A stretch of 64,000 nt of DNA from Streptomyces sp. G44 (GTDB lineage: Bacteria; Actinomycetota; Actinomycetes; Streptomycetales; Streptomycetaceae), in contig NZ_JAFEXF010000010.1 of assembly GCF_016905445.1 (NCBI RefSeq), forward strand, positions 16,564-80,563. Reading direction: 5' to 3'. Positions 8,931 through 17,491 of this stretch are shown one piece after another (positions within the stretch are counted from its first letter, which is position 1; every line of letters starts with the position of its first letter). The notes below the pieces were generated by a model. The model made no database searches. It was given only the letters and a program-made list of their open reading frames with translations, and was not told the DNA's origin. The position numbers were made by a program, and so were the translations under genes.

Positions 8931-11501
8931 CTAGGCCCCCGCTCCCGCGTCGCACGCCTGGGCCCGCAGGGAACGGGCCAGGTCGTCGCGGGCCTCCAGG
9001 ACCAGGCGGCGCAGGGCGGGGGCGGCGTCCTCGTGCGCGGCCAGCCACGCGTCGGCGGCGGTGAGCGCCTCGTCGCCCTGGAGGTGCGGGAACAGCCCCC
9101 GCACCACGTCCATGCCGATCTGGATGGACCGCTCCGCCCACACCCGCTCGATCGCCTCGAAGTACTTGGTGACGTACGGCGCGGTCAGCTCCCGCTGCGA
9201 GGGCTGCGCGAACCCGGCGATCGTCGCCTCGACCAGCGCGTTGGACAGCGCGTCCGACTCCACCACGGAGGCCCACGCCTGCGCCTTGACCGCCGCCGAG
9301 GGGCGCGCGGCCAGGCACCGCACCTGGTGCCGCTTGCCGGAGGCCGTGTCGTCGCGGGCCAGCTCGGCCGCGAGGATCTGCTCACCGGCGGCGCCGTGCG
9401 CGGCCAGCGGACCGAGCAGCGCCCAGCGCAGCTCCTGGTCGACCTCCAGGCCGTCGATCCTGGCAGTGCCGGCCAGCAGGCCCTCCAGGAGCTGGAGGTC
9501 GGCCGCCGAGGTCGCCACCGCCGCGAAGAACCGCGCCCACGTCAGCTGGTGCTGGCTGCCCGGCGCCGCCAGGCGCAGCTCCCGCAGCGCCCCCTCGGCG
9601 AGCGCCCGGCCGCCCTCCTCGCGCCAGTCGGGCGCGGCGTACTGCGTGAGGGCGGTGTTGGCCCACGCGTGCAGCATCTGGAGCACGCCGATGTCGCTCT
9701 CGCGCCCCGCGAAGCCCAGCACGAGGGCGATGAAGTCCCGCGCGGGCATGAGCCCGTCCCGCGTGAGGTTCCACAGCGCCGACCAGCACAGGGCGCGGGC
9801 GAGCGGGTCGGTCAGGTCGCCGAGGTGCTCCCGCAGCGTGGCGAGGGAGGTCTCGTCGAAGCGGATCTTGCAGTACGTCAGGTCGTCGTCGTTGACCAGG
9901 ATGAGCTCGGGGGCCGCCTCGCCGGCCAGTTCTGCCACCACCGTGCGCGGGCCGTCGACGTCGGTCTCCGCGCGGGCGTACCGCTCCAGGTCGCCGCCGG
10001 GTGTCCTGCTGTACAGACCCACCGCCACGCGGTGCGGGCGCAGTTCGGGGTGCGACTCGGCGGCCTCCTGGAGCACGGACAGCTCGGTGATCCTGCCGTC
10101 CGCGTTCAGGATGACCTGCGGGGTGAGGGAGTTGACGCCCGCCGTCTGGAGCCAGGACCGCGACCAGGAGGTCATGTCGCGGCCGGACGTCTCCTCCAGG
10201 ACGGAGAGCAGGTCACCGAGGACCGTGTTGCCGTACGCGTGCCGCTTGAAGTAGCGGCGGGCGCCCTCCAGGAAGGCGTCCCGGCCCGCGTACGCCACGA
10301 GCTGCTTGAGGACGGAGGCGCCCTTGGCGTACGTGATCCCGTCGAAGTTGAGCTTGGCGTCCTCCAGGTCGCGGATGTCGGCCGTGACGGGGTGCGTGGA
10401 GGGCAGCTGGTCGGCGCGGTAGGCCCAGGACTTGCGGTTGTTGGCGAAGGTGATCCAGCCGTTGGTGAAGCGGGTCGCCTCGACCATGGAGAAGGAGCCC
10501 ATGAAGTCGGCGAAGGACTCCTTGAGCCACAGGTCGTCCCACCACCGCATGGTGACCAGGTCGCCGAACCACATGTGGGCCATCTCGTGGAGGATCACGT
10601 TGGCCCGGCGCTCGTACGACGCCTGGGTCACCTTGCCGCGGAAGATGAACTCCTCGCGGAACGTCACCAGGCCCGGGTTCTCCATCGCGCCGAGGTTGTA
10701 CTCCGGCACGAAGGCCTGGTCGTACTTCCCGAAGGGGTAGGGGCAGTCGAAGTGGTCGTGGAAGAAGTCCAGGCCCTGCTTGGTGACGAGGAAGACGTCG
10801 TCGGCGTCGAAGTGCGGGGCCAGGCCCTTGCGGCACATCGCGCCGAGCGGGATCTCCAGGCGCGTGCCGTCGGGCAGGACGCGCTCGTAGGAGTCCGTCA
10901 CATAGTGGTAGGGGCCGGCCGCGATGGCCGTGATGTACGTCGAGATCGGCTTGGTCTCGGCGAACTGCCAGACGCCGTCGGACAGTTCACCCGCGCCGTT
11001 CGACCACACCGTCCAGCCCTCGGGGGCCCGCACCGAGAAGCGGTAGGGGGCCTTCAGGTCGGGCTGCTCGAAGTTGGCGAAGACGCGGCGGGAGTCCGCG
11101 GGCTCGTACTGCGTGTAGAGGTAGACCTCGCCGTCCTCGGGGTCGACGAAGCGGTGCATGCCCTCACCGGTGCGGCTGTAGGCGCACTGGGCGTCCACCA
11201 CCAGTTCGTTCTCCTCGGCGAGGTCCTCCAGCGCGATGCGGGTGCCGTCGAAGGCCTCGGCCGGGTCCAGGTCCTTGCCGTTGAGCGACAGGGCCGTGAC
11301 GCTCGGCGCGATCAGGTCGGCGAAGCTCGCGGCGCCGGGCTCGGCACGGAAGCGGATCGTGGTCACCGAGCGGAAGGTGCGCGGCTCCTGGCCGCCCTCG
11401 CCCACCGCCGAGCGCAGGTCCAGGAAGACCTCGTAGCCATCGACGGACAGCAGCGCTGCCCTCTCGCGGGCCTCGTCGCGGGACAGATTCTCACCGGGCA
11501 C
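8931..11501 (-). CDS. pepN: Aminopeptidase N (M1 metallopeptidase)
   Basis: An 856-residue cytoplasmic zinc aminopeptidase that removes N-terminal residues from peptides. Diagnostic motifs: GAMEN at 271-275 (binds the free N-terminus) and HEMAH at 305-309 followed 18 residues later by Glu328 in LWLKESF, the complete HExxH-x18-E zinc site. There is no signal peptide. The length matches the known Streptomyces PepN. The start is GTG at 11501, with AAGGGAG eight bases upstream. An in-frame open stretch extends much further upstream but runs through the divergent gene and a repeat, so it is rejected. The gene is divergent from the DsbA-like gene. Confidence 0.95.
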   Translation of the reverse strand: MPGENLSRDEARERAALLSVDGYEVFLDLRSAVGEGGQEPRTFRSVTTIRFRAEPGAASFADLIAPSVTALSLNGKDLDPAEAFDGTRIALEDLAEENELVVDAQCAYSRTGEGMHRFVDPEDGEVYLYTQYEPADSRRVFANFEQPDLKAPYRFSVRAPEGWTVWSNGAGELSDGVWQFAETKPISTYITAIAAGPYHYVTDSYERVLPDGTRLEIPLGAMCRKGLAPHFDADDVFLVTKQGLDFFHDHFDCPYPFGKYDQAFVPEYNLGAMENPGLVTFREEFIFRGKVTQASYERRANVILHEMAHMWFGDLVTMRWWDDLWLKESFADFMGSFSMVEATRFTNGWITFANNRKSWAYRADQLPSTHPVTADIRDLEDAKLNFDGITYAKGASVLKQLVAYAGRDAFLEGARRYFKRHAYGNTVLGDLLSVLEETSGRDMTSWSRSWLQTAGVNSLTPQVILNADGRITELSVLQEAAESHPELRPHRVAVGLYSRTPGGDLERYARAETDVDGPRTVVAELAGEAAPELILVNDDDLTYCKIRFDETSLATLREHLGDLTDPLARALCWSALWNLTRDGLMPARDFIALVLGFAGRESDIGVLQMLHAWANTALTQYAAPDWREEGGRALAEGALRELRLAAPGSQHQLTWARFFAAVATSAADLQLLEGLLAGTARIDGLEVDQELRWALLGPLAAHGAAGEQILAAELARDDTASGKRHQVRCLAARPSAAVKAQAWASVVESDALSNALVEATIAGFAQPSQRELTAPYVTKYFEAIERVWAERSIQIGMDVVRGLFPHLQGDEALTAADAWLAAHEDAAPALRRLVLEARDDLARSLRAQACDAGAGA

Positions 11502-11517
11502 GGGCGGCACTCCCTTG

Positions 11518-11544
11518 TGACTCGCATGACTCGCATGACTCGCA
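11518..11544. repeat. Three tandem copies of a 9-base unit upstream of pepN
   Basis: TGACTCGCA occurs three times in perfect register (11518-11526, 11527-11535, 11536-11544). The array lies 17 bases before the pepN start, in its leader or promoter. Function unknown; copy number may vary by slippage. Confidence 0.7.
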
Positions 11545-11664
11545 TGTTGCGTACGAACGGCTTCGATCCTCGCATGTGCCGTCGGCCGCCGACATCCGGG
11601 AATGCCCCGACGGGCCCCCGACGTTCCCCTCCCCAGGCGCCGAACACATCCCTTAGGGAGAGAC

Positions 11665-12321
11665 ATGCCCGAGAACACGAACGCCGCGCACCCGGCCAGG
11701 ACCCCGGTCGACTTCTGGTTCGACCCGCTGTGCCCCTGGGCATGGATGACGTCGCGCTGGATGCTGGAGGTGGAGAAGGTCCGCGACGTCGAGGTCCGCT
11801 GGCATGTGATGAGCCTCGCCGTCCTGAACGAGGACAAGCTCGACGAGCTCCCCGAGGAGTACCGCGAGATGCTCGCGACCAAGGCCTGGGGTCCGGTCCG
11901 CGTCGTCATCGCCGCCCAGCAGGAGCACGGCGAGGAGATCACCGGCAAGCTCTACACCGCGCTCGGCACCCGCTTCCACAACCGCGGCGAGGGCCCCACC
12001 CGTGAGGCCGTCGTCGGCGCCCTGGAGGACGTGGGACTCCCCGCCGGCCTCGCCGACCACATGGACTCCGACGCGTACGACGCGGAGCTGCGCGCCTCCC
12101 ACAAGGAGGGCATCGACAAGGTCGGCCAGGACGTCGGCACGCCGGTCATCGCCGTCCCGGGCGCCGACGGCGAGCAGGTCGCCTTCTTCGGCCCGGTCGT
12201 CACCCCGGCCCCCAAGGGCGAGGCCGCGGCGAGGCTGTGGGACGGCACGCTGCTCGTCGCCTCGACGCCGGGCTTCTACGAGATCAAGCGGACGCGCACG
12301 CAGGGCCCCGTCTTCGACTGA
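11665..12321 (+). CDS. DsbA-family thiol oxidoreductase (mycothiol-dependent nitroreductase/Rv2466c-like)
   Basis: A 218-residue thioredoxin-fold protein without signal peptide, so cytoplasmic. The active-site region reads FWFDPLCPWAWMTSRW (about residues 15-30), with the single-cysteine-plus-Pro-Trp pattern (CPWAW) typical of actinobacterial Rv2466c-like enzymes that use mycothiol. The cis-Pro loop is probably VGTPVIAVPG. The start ATG has AGGGAG upstream, and a longer open frame upstream is not supported. It may handle oxidative or nitro-compound stress; the neighbouring superoxide dismutase makes a redox role plausible but does not prove it. Confidence 0.88.
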   Translation: MPENTNAAHPARTPVDFWFDPLCPWAWMTSRWMLEVEKVRDVEVRWHVMSLAVLNEDKLDELPEEYREMLATKAWGPVRVVIAAQQEHGEEITGKLYTALGTRFHNRGEGPTREAVVGALEDVGLPAGLADHMDSDAYDAELRASHKEGIDKVGQDVGTPVIAVPGADGEQVAFFGPVVTPAPKGEAAARLWDGTLLVASTPGFYEIKRTRTQGPVFD

Positions 12322-12347
12322 CCCGCGCCCCGGCCAGGCCCGCCGCC

Positions 12348-12563
12348 CTAGCCGAAGGTCTCCTCGGGAAGACGGAACCCCTGGCTCTGCACGTGGTACG
12401 GCTGCACCCACCGGCAGCCGGGGTTGGTGCAGCGCCAGAAGCCGCGGGCCCTCGCCAGCCCCACGCTCTGCGCGATGTGGGCCTCCTCGGCAGGCGTGAC
12501 CTTGCGGAAGAGGTGCAGTTGTCGACAGGTCGGGCAGTGCTTCTCGTCCACCATGCAGGACAC
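12348..12563 (-). CDS. Small zinc-ribbon-like conserved protein
   Basis: A 71-residue protein with two paired cysteine motifs, CPTC near residue 10 and CTNPGC near residue 45, spaced as in a small zinc ribbon. Trp and His residues between and after them (RGFWRC, CRWVQPYH) look conserved in kind. The listed start is GTG at 12563. An ATG three codons later (12554) is equally possible, and neither has a strong ribosome binding site. It is downstream of sodF on the same strand but separated by a hairpin. Function unknown; a nucleic-acid or metal-binding role is a guess. Confidence 0.65.
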   Translation of the reverse strand: MSCMVDEKHCPTCRQLHLFRKVTPAEEAHIAQSVGLARARGFWRCTNPGCRWVQPYHVQSQGFRLPEETFG

Positions 12564-12590
12564 CGTGCACCGGAACGCCCGGCACCGAAA

Positions 12591-12621
12591 GACCCCCGCG
12601 AGTCACGTCCTCACGGGGGTC
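12591..12621. terminator. Hairpin downstream of sodF
   Basis: Arms GACCCCCG (12591-12598) and CGGGGGTC (12614-12621) are exact complements around a 15-base loop. On the minus strand the hairpin follows sodF and is trailed by TTTC. On the plus strand it is followed by a T/C-rich run. It separates sodF from the zinc-ribbon gene. Confidence 0.6.
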
Positions 12622-12696
12622 CTTCCTCTTTCCGCCCGCCTCGGCGAAGGTTGAGAAGACGATCACGAGGCAGGACGATTCACGGGGCGGCGCGCC

Positions 12697-13347
12697 TCAC
12701 GGGGCCAGCAGCAGGCTGTTCACGCGCTGCTTGGCGGCCTCGTACCGCTTGGCGACGTCCTGCCAGTTGACGACCTGCCACATGGCCTCGATGAAGTCCA
12801 CCTTCTGGTTCTTGTACTGCAAGTAGAAGGCGTGCTCCCAGGCGTCGAAGACGAGGATCGGCGTCGAGCCCTGGCCGACGTTGCCCTGGTGGTCGTAGAC
12901 CTGTTCGACGATGAGGCGGCCGCTGAGCGGCTCGTAGGCGAGGACGCCCCAGCCCGAACCCTGCGTCGTCGCCGAGGCCTTGGTCAGCTGGGCCTTGAAC
13001 TTGGCGAAGGAGCCGAAGGACTCGGTGATCGCGTCCGCCAGCTCACCGACACCGTCGGCGGCCAGCGGCTCGCCGCCGCCACCGTCCTTGGGGCTGTTCA
13101 TGTTGTGCCAGTAGATGCTGTGCAGGATGTGGCCCGACAGGTGGAAGGCGAGGTTCTTCTCCAGGCCGTTGATGGCCCCCCACGTCTCCTTGTCGCGCGC
13201 CTCCTCCAGCTGCTCAAGGGTGTCGTTCGCGCCCTTCACGTACGCCGCGTGGTGCTTGTCGTGGTGCAGCTCGATGATCTGCGGGTTGATGACCGGCTCG
13301 AGCGCCGCGTAGTCGTACGGAAGTTCAGGAAGCGTGTAAATGGCCAT
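12697..13347 (-). CDS. sodF: Superoxide dismutase, Fe/Mn family (SodF)
   Basis: A 216-residue cytoplasmic enzyme converting superoxide to oxygen and hydrogen peroxide. Metal ligands are all visible: His28 in [12 protein letters not shown], His76 in [10 protein letters not shown], Asp168 and His172 in [11 protein letters not shown]. The sequence corresponds to the Streptomyces iron-type SodF, which is the alternative to nickel SodN and is repressed by the nickel regulator Nur. A Nur-like operator is present 36 bases upstream (separate entry). The start ATG follows GGAGGG. The gene is monocistronic, bounded by hairpins. Confidence 0.96.
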   Translation of the reverse strand: MAIYTLPELPYDYAALEPVINPQIIELHHDKHHAAYVKGANDTLEQLEEARDKETWGAINGLEKNLAFHLSGHILHSIYWHNMNSPKDGGGGEPLAADGVGELADAITESFGSFAKFKAQLTKASATTQGSGWGVLAYEPLSGRLIVEQVYDHQGNVGQGSTPILVFDAWEHAFYLQYKNQKVDFIEAMWQVVNWQDVAKRYEAAKQRVNSLLLAP

Positions 13348-13382
13348 GACCGAGCCCTCCGACTGCTGCTTCTCACTGCTTA

Positions 13383-13399
13383 TTGCAAGTTATGCGCAA
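13383..13399. promoter_or_regulatory. Nur-box-like operator upstream of sodF
   Basis: The dyad TTGCAAGTTATGCGCAA contains TGCAA, five bases, then GCGCA, close to the published Nur pattern tGCaA-N5-ttGCA. It lies 36-52 bases upstream of the sodF start codon, in promoter position. Nickel-loaded Nur would repress sodF here when nickel SOD is available. Confidence 0.6.
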
Positions 13400-13466
13400 G
13401 TGCAGGCTAACAGCAGGAGGCCCGCGGAGTTGATCAGCCCTTCGTCCTAGGACCGCCGGGGTGCAC

Positions 13467-13504
13467 GAAGGGGCCCGGGGTCGATGACGACCCCGGGCCC
13501 CTTC
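13467..13504. terminator. Strong perfect hairpin after the first amino-acid permease
   Basis: Two 17-base arms (13467-13483 and 13488-13504) pair perfectly around the tetraloop ATGA. The hairpin lies 15 bases past the stop of the minus-strand permease and upstream of sodF. Confidence 0.8.
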
Positions 13505-13518
13505 ACGTACGGCGTGTC

Positions 13519-14970
13519 CTACTCGGCGGCCGGGACCGCCGCCCGCTTCGCCGCCAGCCTCTGCCGCACGTACCCGATCGCCGCGAGGCACAGCGTCAGC
13601 GTCCCCGTGGCGAGGAGCTGCTTGCGGGTGTCCGGCTGCTCCGTCATCAGGTAGAAGATGTACGCCATCGCGGCCAGCGCGACCCAGGTCAGGAAGGGAT
13701 ACGCCCACATCCGCACGACCAGCTTCTGCGGCTCCTCGCGTTCCGTCCTGCGGCGCAGGATCAGCTGCGAGACGGCGATGAAGAACCAGACGACGAGGAT
13801 CATCGCGCCGATCATGTTGAGCAGCCACGGGAAGACGTCGTCGGGGCGCCAGTAGCTGAGCAGCACGCAGACGAAGCCGAAGACCGAGGAGGCGAGCACC
13901 GCGAGGCGCGGCACGCCGCTGTACACCCGGCCGAGCACCTTCGGGCCCTGGCCGCGCGCGATCAGGGAGTACGACATGCGCGAGGCGCCGTAGATGTTGG
14001 CGTTCATCGCGGAGAGCAGGGCGATCAGGACGATGACGTTCATGATCTGGCCGGCGCCGGGGATGCCCAGGTGGTCGAGGGTGGCGACGTAGGGACCCTT
14101 GGCGGCGACGTCCTTGTTGTCCCACGGCAGCAGCGTGACGACGACGAGCATGGAGCCGACGTAGAAGAGGGCGATGCGCCACATCGCGGTGCGCACGGCC
14201 TTGGCGACGCTCCTGACCGGGTTCTCGGACTCGGCGGCGGCGATCGTCACCGTCTCCAGACCGCCGTACGCGAAGACGGAGGCGAGCAGGCCGATGATCA
14301 GGCCGTCCGTGCCGTTCGGCATGAAGCCGCCCTCGCCCGTGAGGTTCTCCAGGCCGGGGGCCGGGGTGTCCGAGCCGGGCAGGATGCCGAGGATGGCGAG
14401 GGCGCCGATGCCGAGGAAGAGCGTGATGGCGCCGACCTTGAGGGCGGCGAACCAGAACTCGAACTCGCCGAAGTTCTTCACGGCCGTCAGGTTGGCGCCG
14501 CAGAAGATCAGCATGAAGAGGGCGACCCAGGCCCACTGCGGGCTCCCGGGGAACCAGCCCACCATGATGTTCGCGGCGCCGATGCCCTCCAGGCCGACGG
14601 CGACGCAGAGCAGGAACCAGAAGCCCCAGCCCGCGGTGAAGCCCGCCCAGGGGCCGATGGCCCGCTCGGCGTGGACGGAGAAGGAGCCGGAGGCCGGGTT
14701 CGCGGCCGACATCTCGCCCAGCATGCGCATCACGAGCATGACCAGGGCGCCGGAAACGGCGTAGGCGAGGACGATCGAGGGGCCCGCCTGGGCGATGCCC
14801 GCTCCGGAGCCGACGAAGAGGCCGGCACCGATCACACCGCCGAGGGCGATCATGGAGAGGTGCCGCTGCTTGAGGCCGTGGACGAGCGGGGAGTCGGCCT
14901 TGGGTGCCGCATCAGGTGCTGACGGGTCAGGCGCTGATGCTGCGTCCTGCCGGGTGGACGTCCGTGACAT
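13519..14970 (-). CDS. Amino acid permease, AAT family (APC superfamily)
   Basis: A 483-residue inner-membrane transporter with about twelve hydrophobic segments. The family signature opens the membrane part: HLSMIALGGVIGAGLFVGSG at about residues 37-56, with the unwound-helix glycines (GVIGAGLFVG). Other conserved segments are MRMLGEMSAANPASGSFSVHAE and the VKNFGEFEFWFAALK loop. It would import an amino acid by proton symport; the closest relatives by feel are GABA, aromatic and proline permeases, so the substrate is open. It is the first of three paralogs within 7 kb on the same strand. The 136-base gap to the next permease is enough for a separate promoter. Confidence 0.9.
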   Translation of the reverse strand: MSRTSTRQDAASAPDPSAPDAAPKADSPLVHGLKQRHLSMIALGGVIGAGLFVGSGAGIAQAGPSIVLAYAVSGALVMLVMRMLGEMSAANPASGSFSVHAERAIGPWAGFTAGWGFWFLLCVAVGLEGIGAANIMVGWFPGSPQWAWVALFMLIFCGANLTAVKNFGEFEFWFAALKVGAITLFLGIGALAILGILPGSDTPAPGLENLTGEGGFMPNGTDGLIIGLLASVFAYGGLETVTIAAAESENPVRSVAKAVRTAMWRIALFYVGSMLVVVTLLPWDNKDVAAKGPYVATLDHLGIPGAGQIMNVIVLIALLSAMNANIYGASRMSYSLIARGQGPKVLGRVYSGVPRLAVLASSVFGFVCVLLSYWRPDDVFPWLLNMIGAMILVVWFFIAVSQLILRRRTEREEPQKLVVRMWAYPFLTWVALAAMAYIFYLMTEQPDTRKQLLATGTLTLCLAAIGYVRQRLAAKRAAVPAAE

Positions 14971-15106
14971 GGGCGTGCCCTGTTCAGTAGCCGAGACGGG
15001 GGGACGAGCGGGCCCACAGTGTGAAGTCCCGTACCGCTGACAGGGAACAGCTGACCGCTATACGGACACGACGCTTACACCCCGTGAAGAAAGAGACACA
15101 TCTTGT

Positions 15107-16585
15107 TTACGAGTCATTCATATGCGGTCGGGGGTCGTCCGTATGCCGCCTCCGCCGCCCCCGCCACTCCCGCAGACCGGCGACCGCGAGCACCAGGCCC
15201 GTCGCCCCGGCGGACCACAGCAGCTGCGGCCGCGCCCCGTCGTCGTTCAGCATCAGGACGAGCACGGCGGCCATCGCGGCCAGCGCCGCCCAGGTCAGAT
15301 ACGGGAAGGCCCACATCCGCAGGACGAGGCGCTCCGGCGCGTCCCGTTCGATGCGCCGGCGCAGCCGCAGCTGCGACACCGCGATCAGCGCCCACACGAA
15401 CAGCAGCACCGCGCCGACCGCGTTGAGCATGTAGAGGAAGACCGAGTCCGGCCACTTCAGATTGAGGACGACCGACACGAAGCCGAAGGCGACCGAGGCG
15501 AGGACCGCGCGGCGCGGCACCCCGCCCCCGGACACCTTCAGCAGGGCCTTCGGCGCCTCGCCTCGCTCCGCCAGGGAGAAGACCATGCGGGAGGAGCCGT
15601 AGAGGTTGGCGTTGAGCGCCGAGAGCAGGGCCACGAACACCACGATGTTCATGATCGTCCCGGCGGACGGCACACCGATCGAGTCCAGGACCGTGACGTA
15701 CGGACTGGCGCCCGCCCGCTGCGCCGTCCAGGGCAGCACCGTCACGATGACCAGCATCGAGCCGACGTAGAAGAAGAGGATGCGGTAGACGGCGCTGCGC
15801 ACCGCGCGGGCCACCGAGCGGACCGGGTCGTCGGACTCGGCGGCGGCGATCGTGACGACCTCCAGGCCGCCGAAGGCGAAGACGACGGCGAGGACGCCGG
15901 AGACCACGCCCTCCCAGCCGTTGGGCAGGAAGCCGCCCTCGCCGGTCAGGTGCGTGAGGCCCACCGGGTTTGTGTCCGGGAGGACCCCGAAGATCGCGAG
16001 CACTCCGAGCACCAGGAACGCGACGATCGCGCAGACCTTCAGGGTCGCGAACCAGAACTCGAACTCGCCGAAGTTCTTCACCGCCGCGAGGTTGGCGCCC
16101 GTGAAGACCAGCATGAAGATCAGCACCCAGGCCCACTGCGGCACCGCGGGCGCCCAGCTGTTCGCGATCTGCGCGGCGCCGGTCGCCTCCACGGCGAGCA
16201 CGACCACCAGCAGGAACCAGTAGAGCCAGCCGACGCTGAACCCGGCCCAGCGGCCGAGCGCGCGCTCCGCGTGCACGGAGAAGGACCCCGACGCGGGCAT
16301 CGCCGCCGACATCTCGCCGAGCATCCGCATCACACACATCGCGAGCGCGCCCGCGATCAGGTACGAGACGACGATGCCGGGTCCCGCGACGGCGATCCCC
16401 GCCCCCGAACCGACGAAGAGACCGGCCCCGATGACCCCGCCGAGCCCGAGCATCGTGAGATGCCGCTGCTTGAGCCCGCCGCCGAGCGGCTCCCTCCCGG
16501 CATCGAGGGGCCCGCCGCCGTGCGGCTCGGCGGCGCCACGCGGCTCGTCCCCTACGGGATCGGCCGCGGCCTGGGGGTCGTGCAT
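15107..16585 (-). CDS. Amino acid permease, AAT family (second paralog)
   Basis: A 492-residue twelve-helix permease closely resembling the preceding one: HLTMLGLGGVIGAGLFVGSG, MRMLGEMSAAMPASGSFSVHAE and VKNFGEFEFWFATLK are near-identical. The start ATG at 16585 was chosen because the following 40 residues are a hydrophilic Gly/Pro/Asp-rich cytoplasmic tail like those of the paralogs. The ribosome binding site is weak. The open frame upstream lacks family similarity. It is divergent from bioY across a 284-base control region. Substrate not determinable; a recent duplication followed by substrate divergence is likely. Confidence 0.88.
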   Translation of the reverse strand: MHDPQAAADPVGDEPRGAAEPHGGGPLDAGREPLGGGLKQRHLTMLGLGGVIGAGLFVGSGAGIAVAGPGIVVSYLIAGALAMCVMRMLGEMSAAMPASGSFSVHAERALGRWAGFSVGWLYWFLLVVVLAVEATGAAQIANSWAPAVPQWAWVLIFMLVFTGANLAAVKNFGEFEFWFATLKVCAIVAFLVLGVLAIFGVLPDTNPVGLTHLTGEGGFLPNGWEGVVSGVLAVVFAFGGLEVVTIAAAESDDPVRSVARAVRSAVYRILFFYVGSMLVIVTVLPWTAQRAGASPYVTVLDSIGVPSAGTIMNIVVFVALLSALNANLYGSSRMVFSLAERGEAPKALLKVSGGGVPRRAVLASVAFGFVSVVLNLKWPDSVFLYMLNAVGAVLLFVWALIAVSQLRLRRRIERDAPERLVLRMWAFPYLTWAALAAMAAVLVLMLNDDGARPQLLWSAGATGLVLAVAGLREWRGRRRRHTDDPRPHMNDS

Positions 16586-16869
16586 GGTGCTCAGCGCTGC
16601 TCTCGGGGTGCTCTGGGGGTGCTCTGGGCCCGGAAAACTTTTGGCGGGACTCCACAGTCTCCCTGGGCGGCGGCCCTCCGCGCAAAACGGGCCGCCCACC
16701 CGCCCACCTCAGTGACGAGCGTCACGCCGTACGGGGTGTACGCGAAGCCCTTTGTCCGGAGCCCACCAAGCCCCCGCCCCCGGGTTGTGACCCTGGGACC
16801 GTGTCGCGCGGTCCCCGCCTGGGATAGCGTCGTCGCGTCCCAACCTGCCCACGCCCTCGCGGAGTCCCG

Positions 16870-17448
16870 ATGAGCATCGCCGCTGCCACCACCCGCCCCG
16901 GCCAGGTCCTCGCCGACCTGCTGCCCGCGTCCCGCGCGAAGGACGCCGTCCTCGTGCTCGGCGGCGCCGCGCTCACCGGCATCGCCGCCCAGATCGCGGT
17001 GCCCGTGCCGGGCTCCCCGGTGCCGGTGACCGGCCAGACCTTCGCCGCGCTGCTCGTCGGCACCGCGCTCGGCGCCCGCCGCGGCTTCCTCTCCCTCGCG
17101 CTGTACGCCCTCGTCGGCATGGCCGGCATGCCGTGGTTCGCGCAGGCGGGCTCGGGCGTCGCCGCCCCCTCCCTCGGCTACGTCCTCGGCATGCTGCTCG
17201 CCGCCACGGTGGTGGGCGCCCTCGCCCGGCGCGGCGGCGACCGCTCGGTGCCGCGCACCGCGGGCACGATGGTCCTCGGCTCCGCGATCATCTACGCCGT
17301 CGGCGTCCCGTACCTCGCCGCCGCGACCGGCATGTCGCTGACGCAGGCCGTCGCGGCCGGGCTCACGCCCTTTTTGATCGGCGACGCCCTGAAGGCCGCG
17401 CTCGCGATGGGCGCGCTGCCCACGGCGTGGAAGCTGCTCGACCGCTGA
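16870..17448 (+). CDS. bioY: BioY family biotin transporter substrate-binding subunit
   Basis: A 192-residue membrane protein with about six hydrophobic segments. BioY hallmarks are present: the early PVPGSPVPVTGQTFAALLVG segment, GARRGFLSLALYALVGMAGMPWF, and the C-terminal PFLIGDALKAALA. It is the S-component of an ECF-type biotin importer; no EcfA/EcfT genes are in the window, so it either works alone or shares an energising module elsewhere. The start ATG lies directly after a CTCGCGGAG stretch that contains GGAG. The gene stands alone between divergent and convergent neighbours. Confidence 0.93.
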   Translation: MSIAAATTRPGQVLADLLPASRAKDAVLVLGGAALTGIAAQIAVPVPGSPVPVTGQTFAALLVGTALGARRGFLSLALYALVGMAGMPWFAQAGSGVAAPSLGYVLGMLLAATVVGALARRGGDRSVPRTAGTMVLGSAIIYAVGVPYLAAATGMSLTQAVAAGLTPFLIGDALKAALAMGALPTAWKLLDR

Positions 17449-17491
17449 GCGACGCTCTGTCCGGTCAGGCGCTCCGCCTGAAGACGCTCGC

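Noticed and set aside
8913..12005. 1030-codon plus-strand open frame across pepN
   Set aside because: It is antisense to pepN, whose HExxH and GAMEN motifs are intact; no family pattern in the antisense product.
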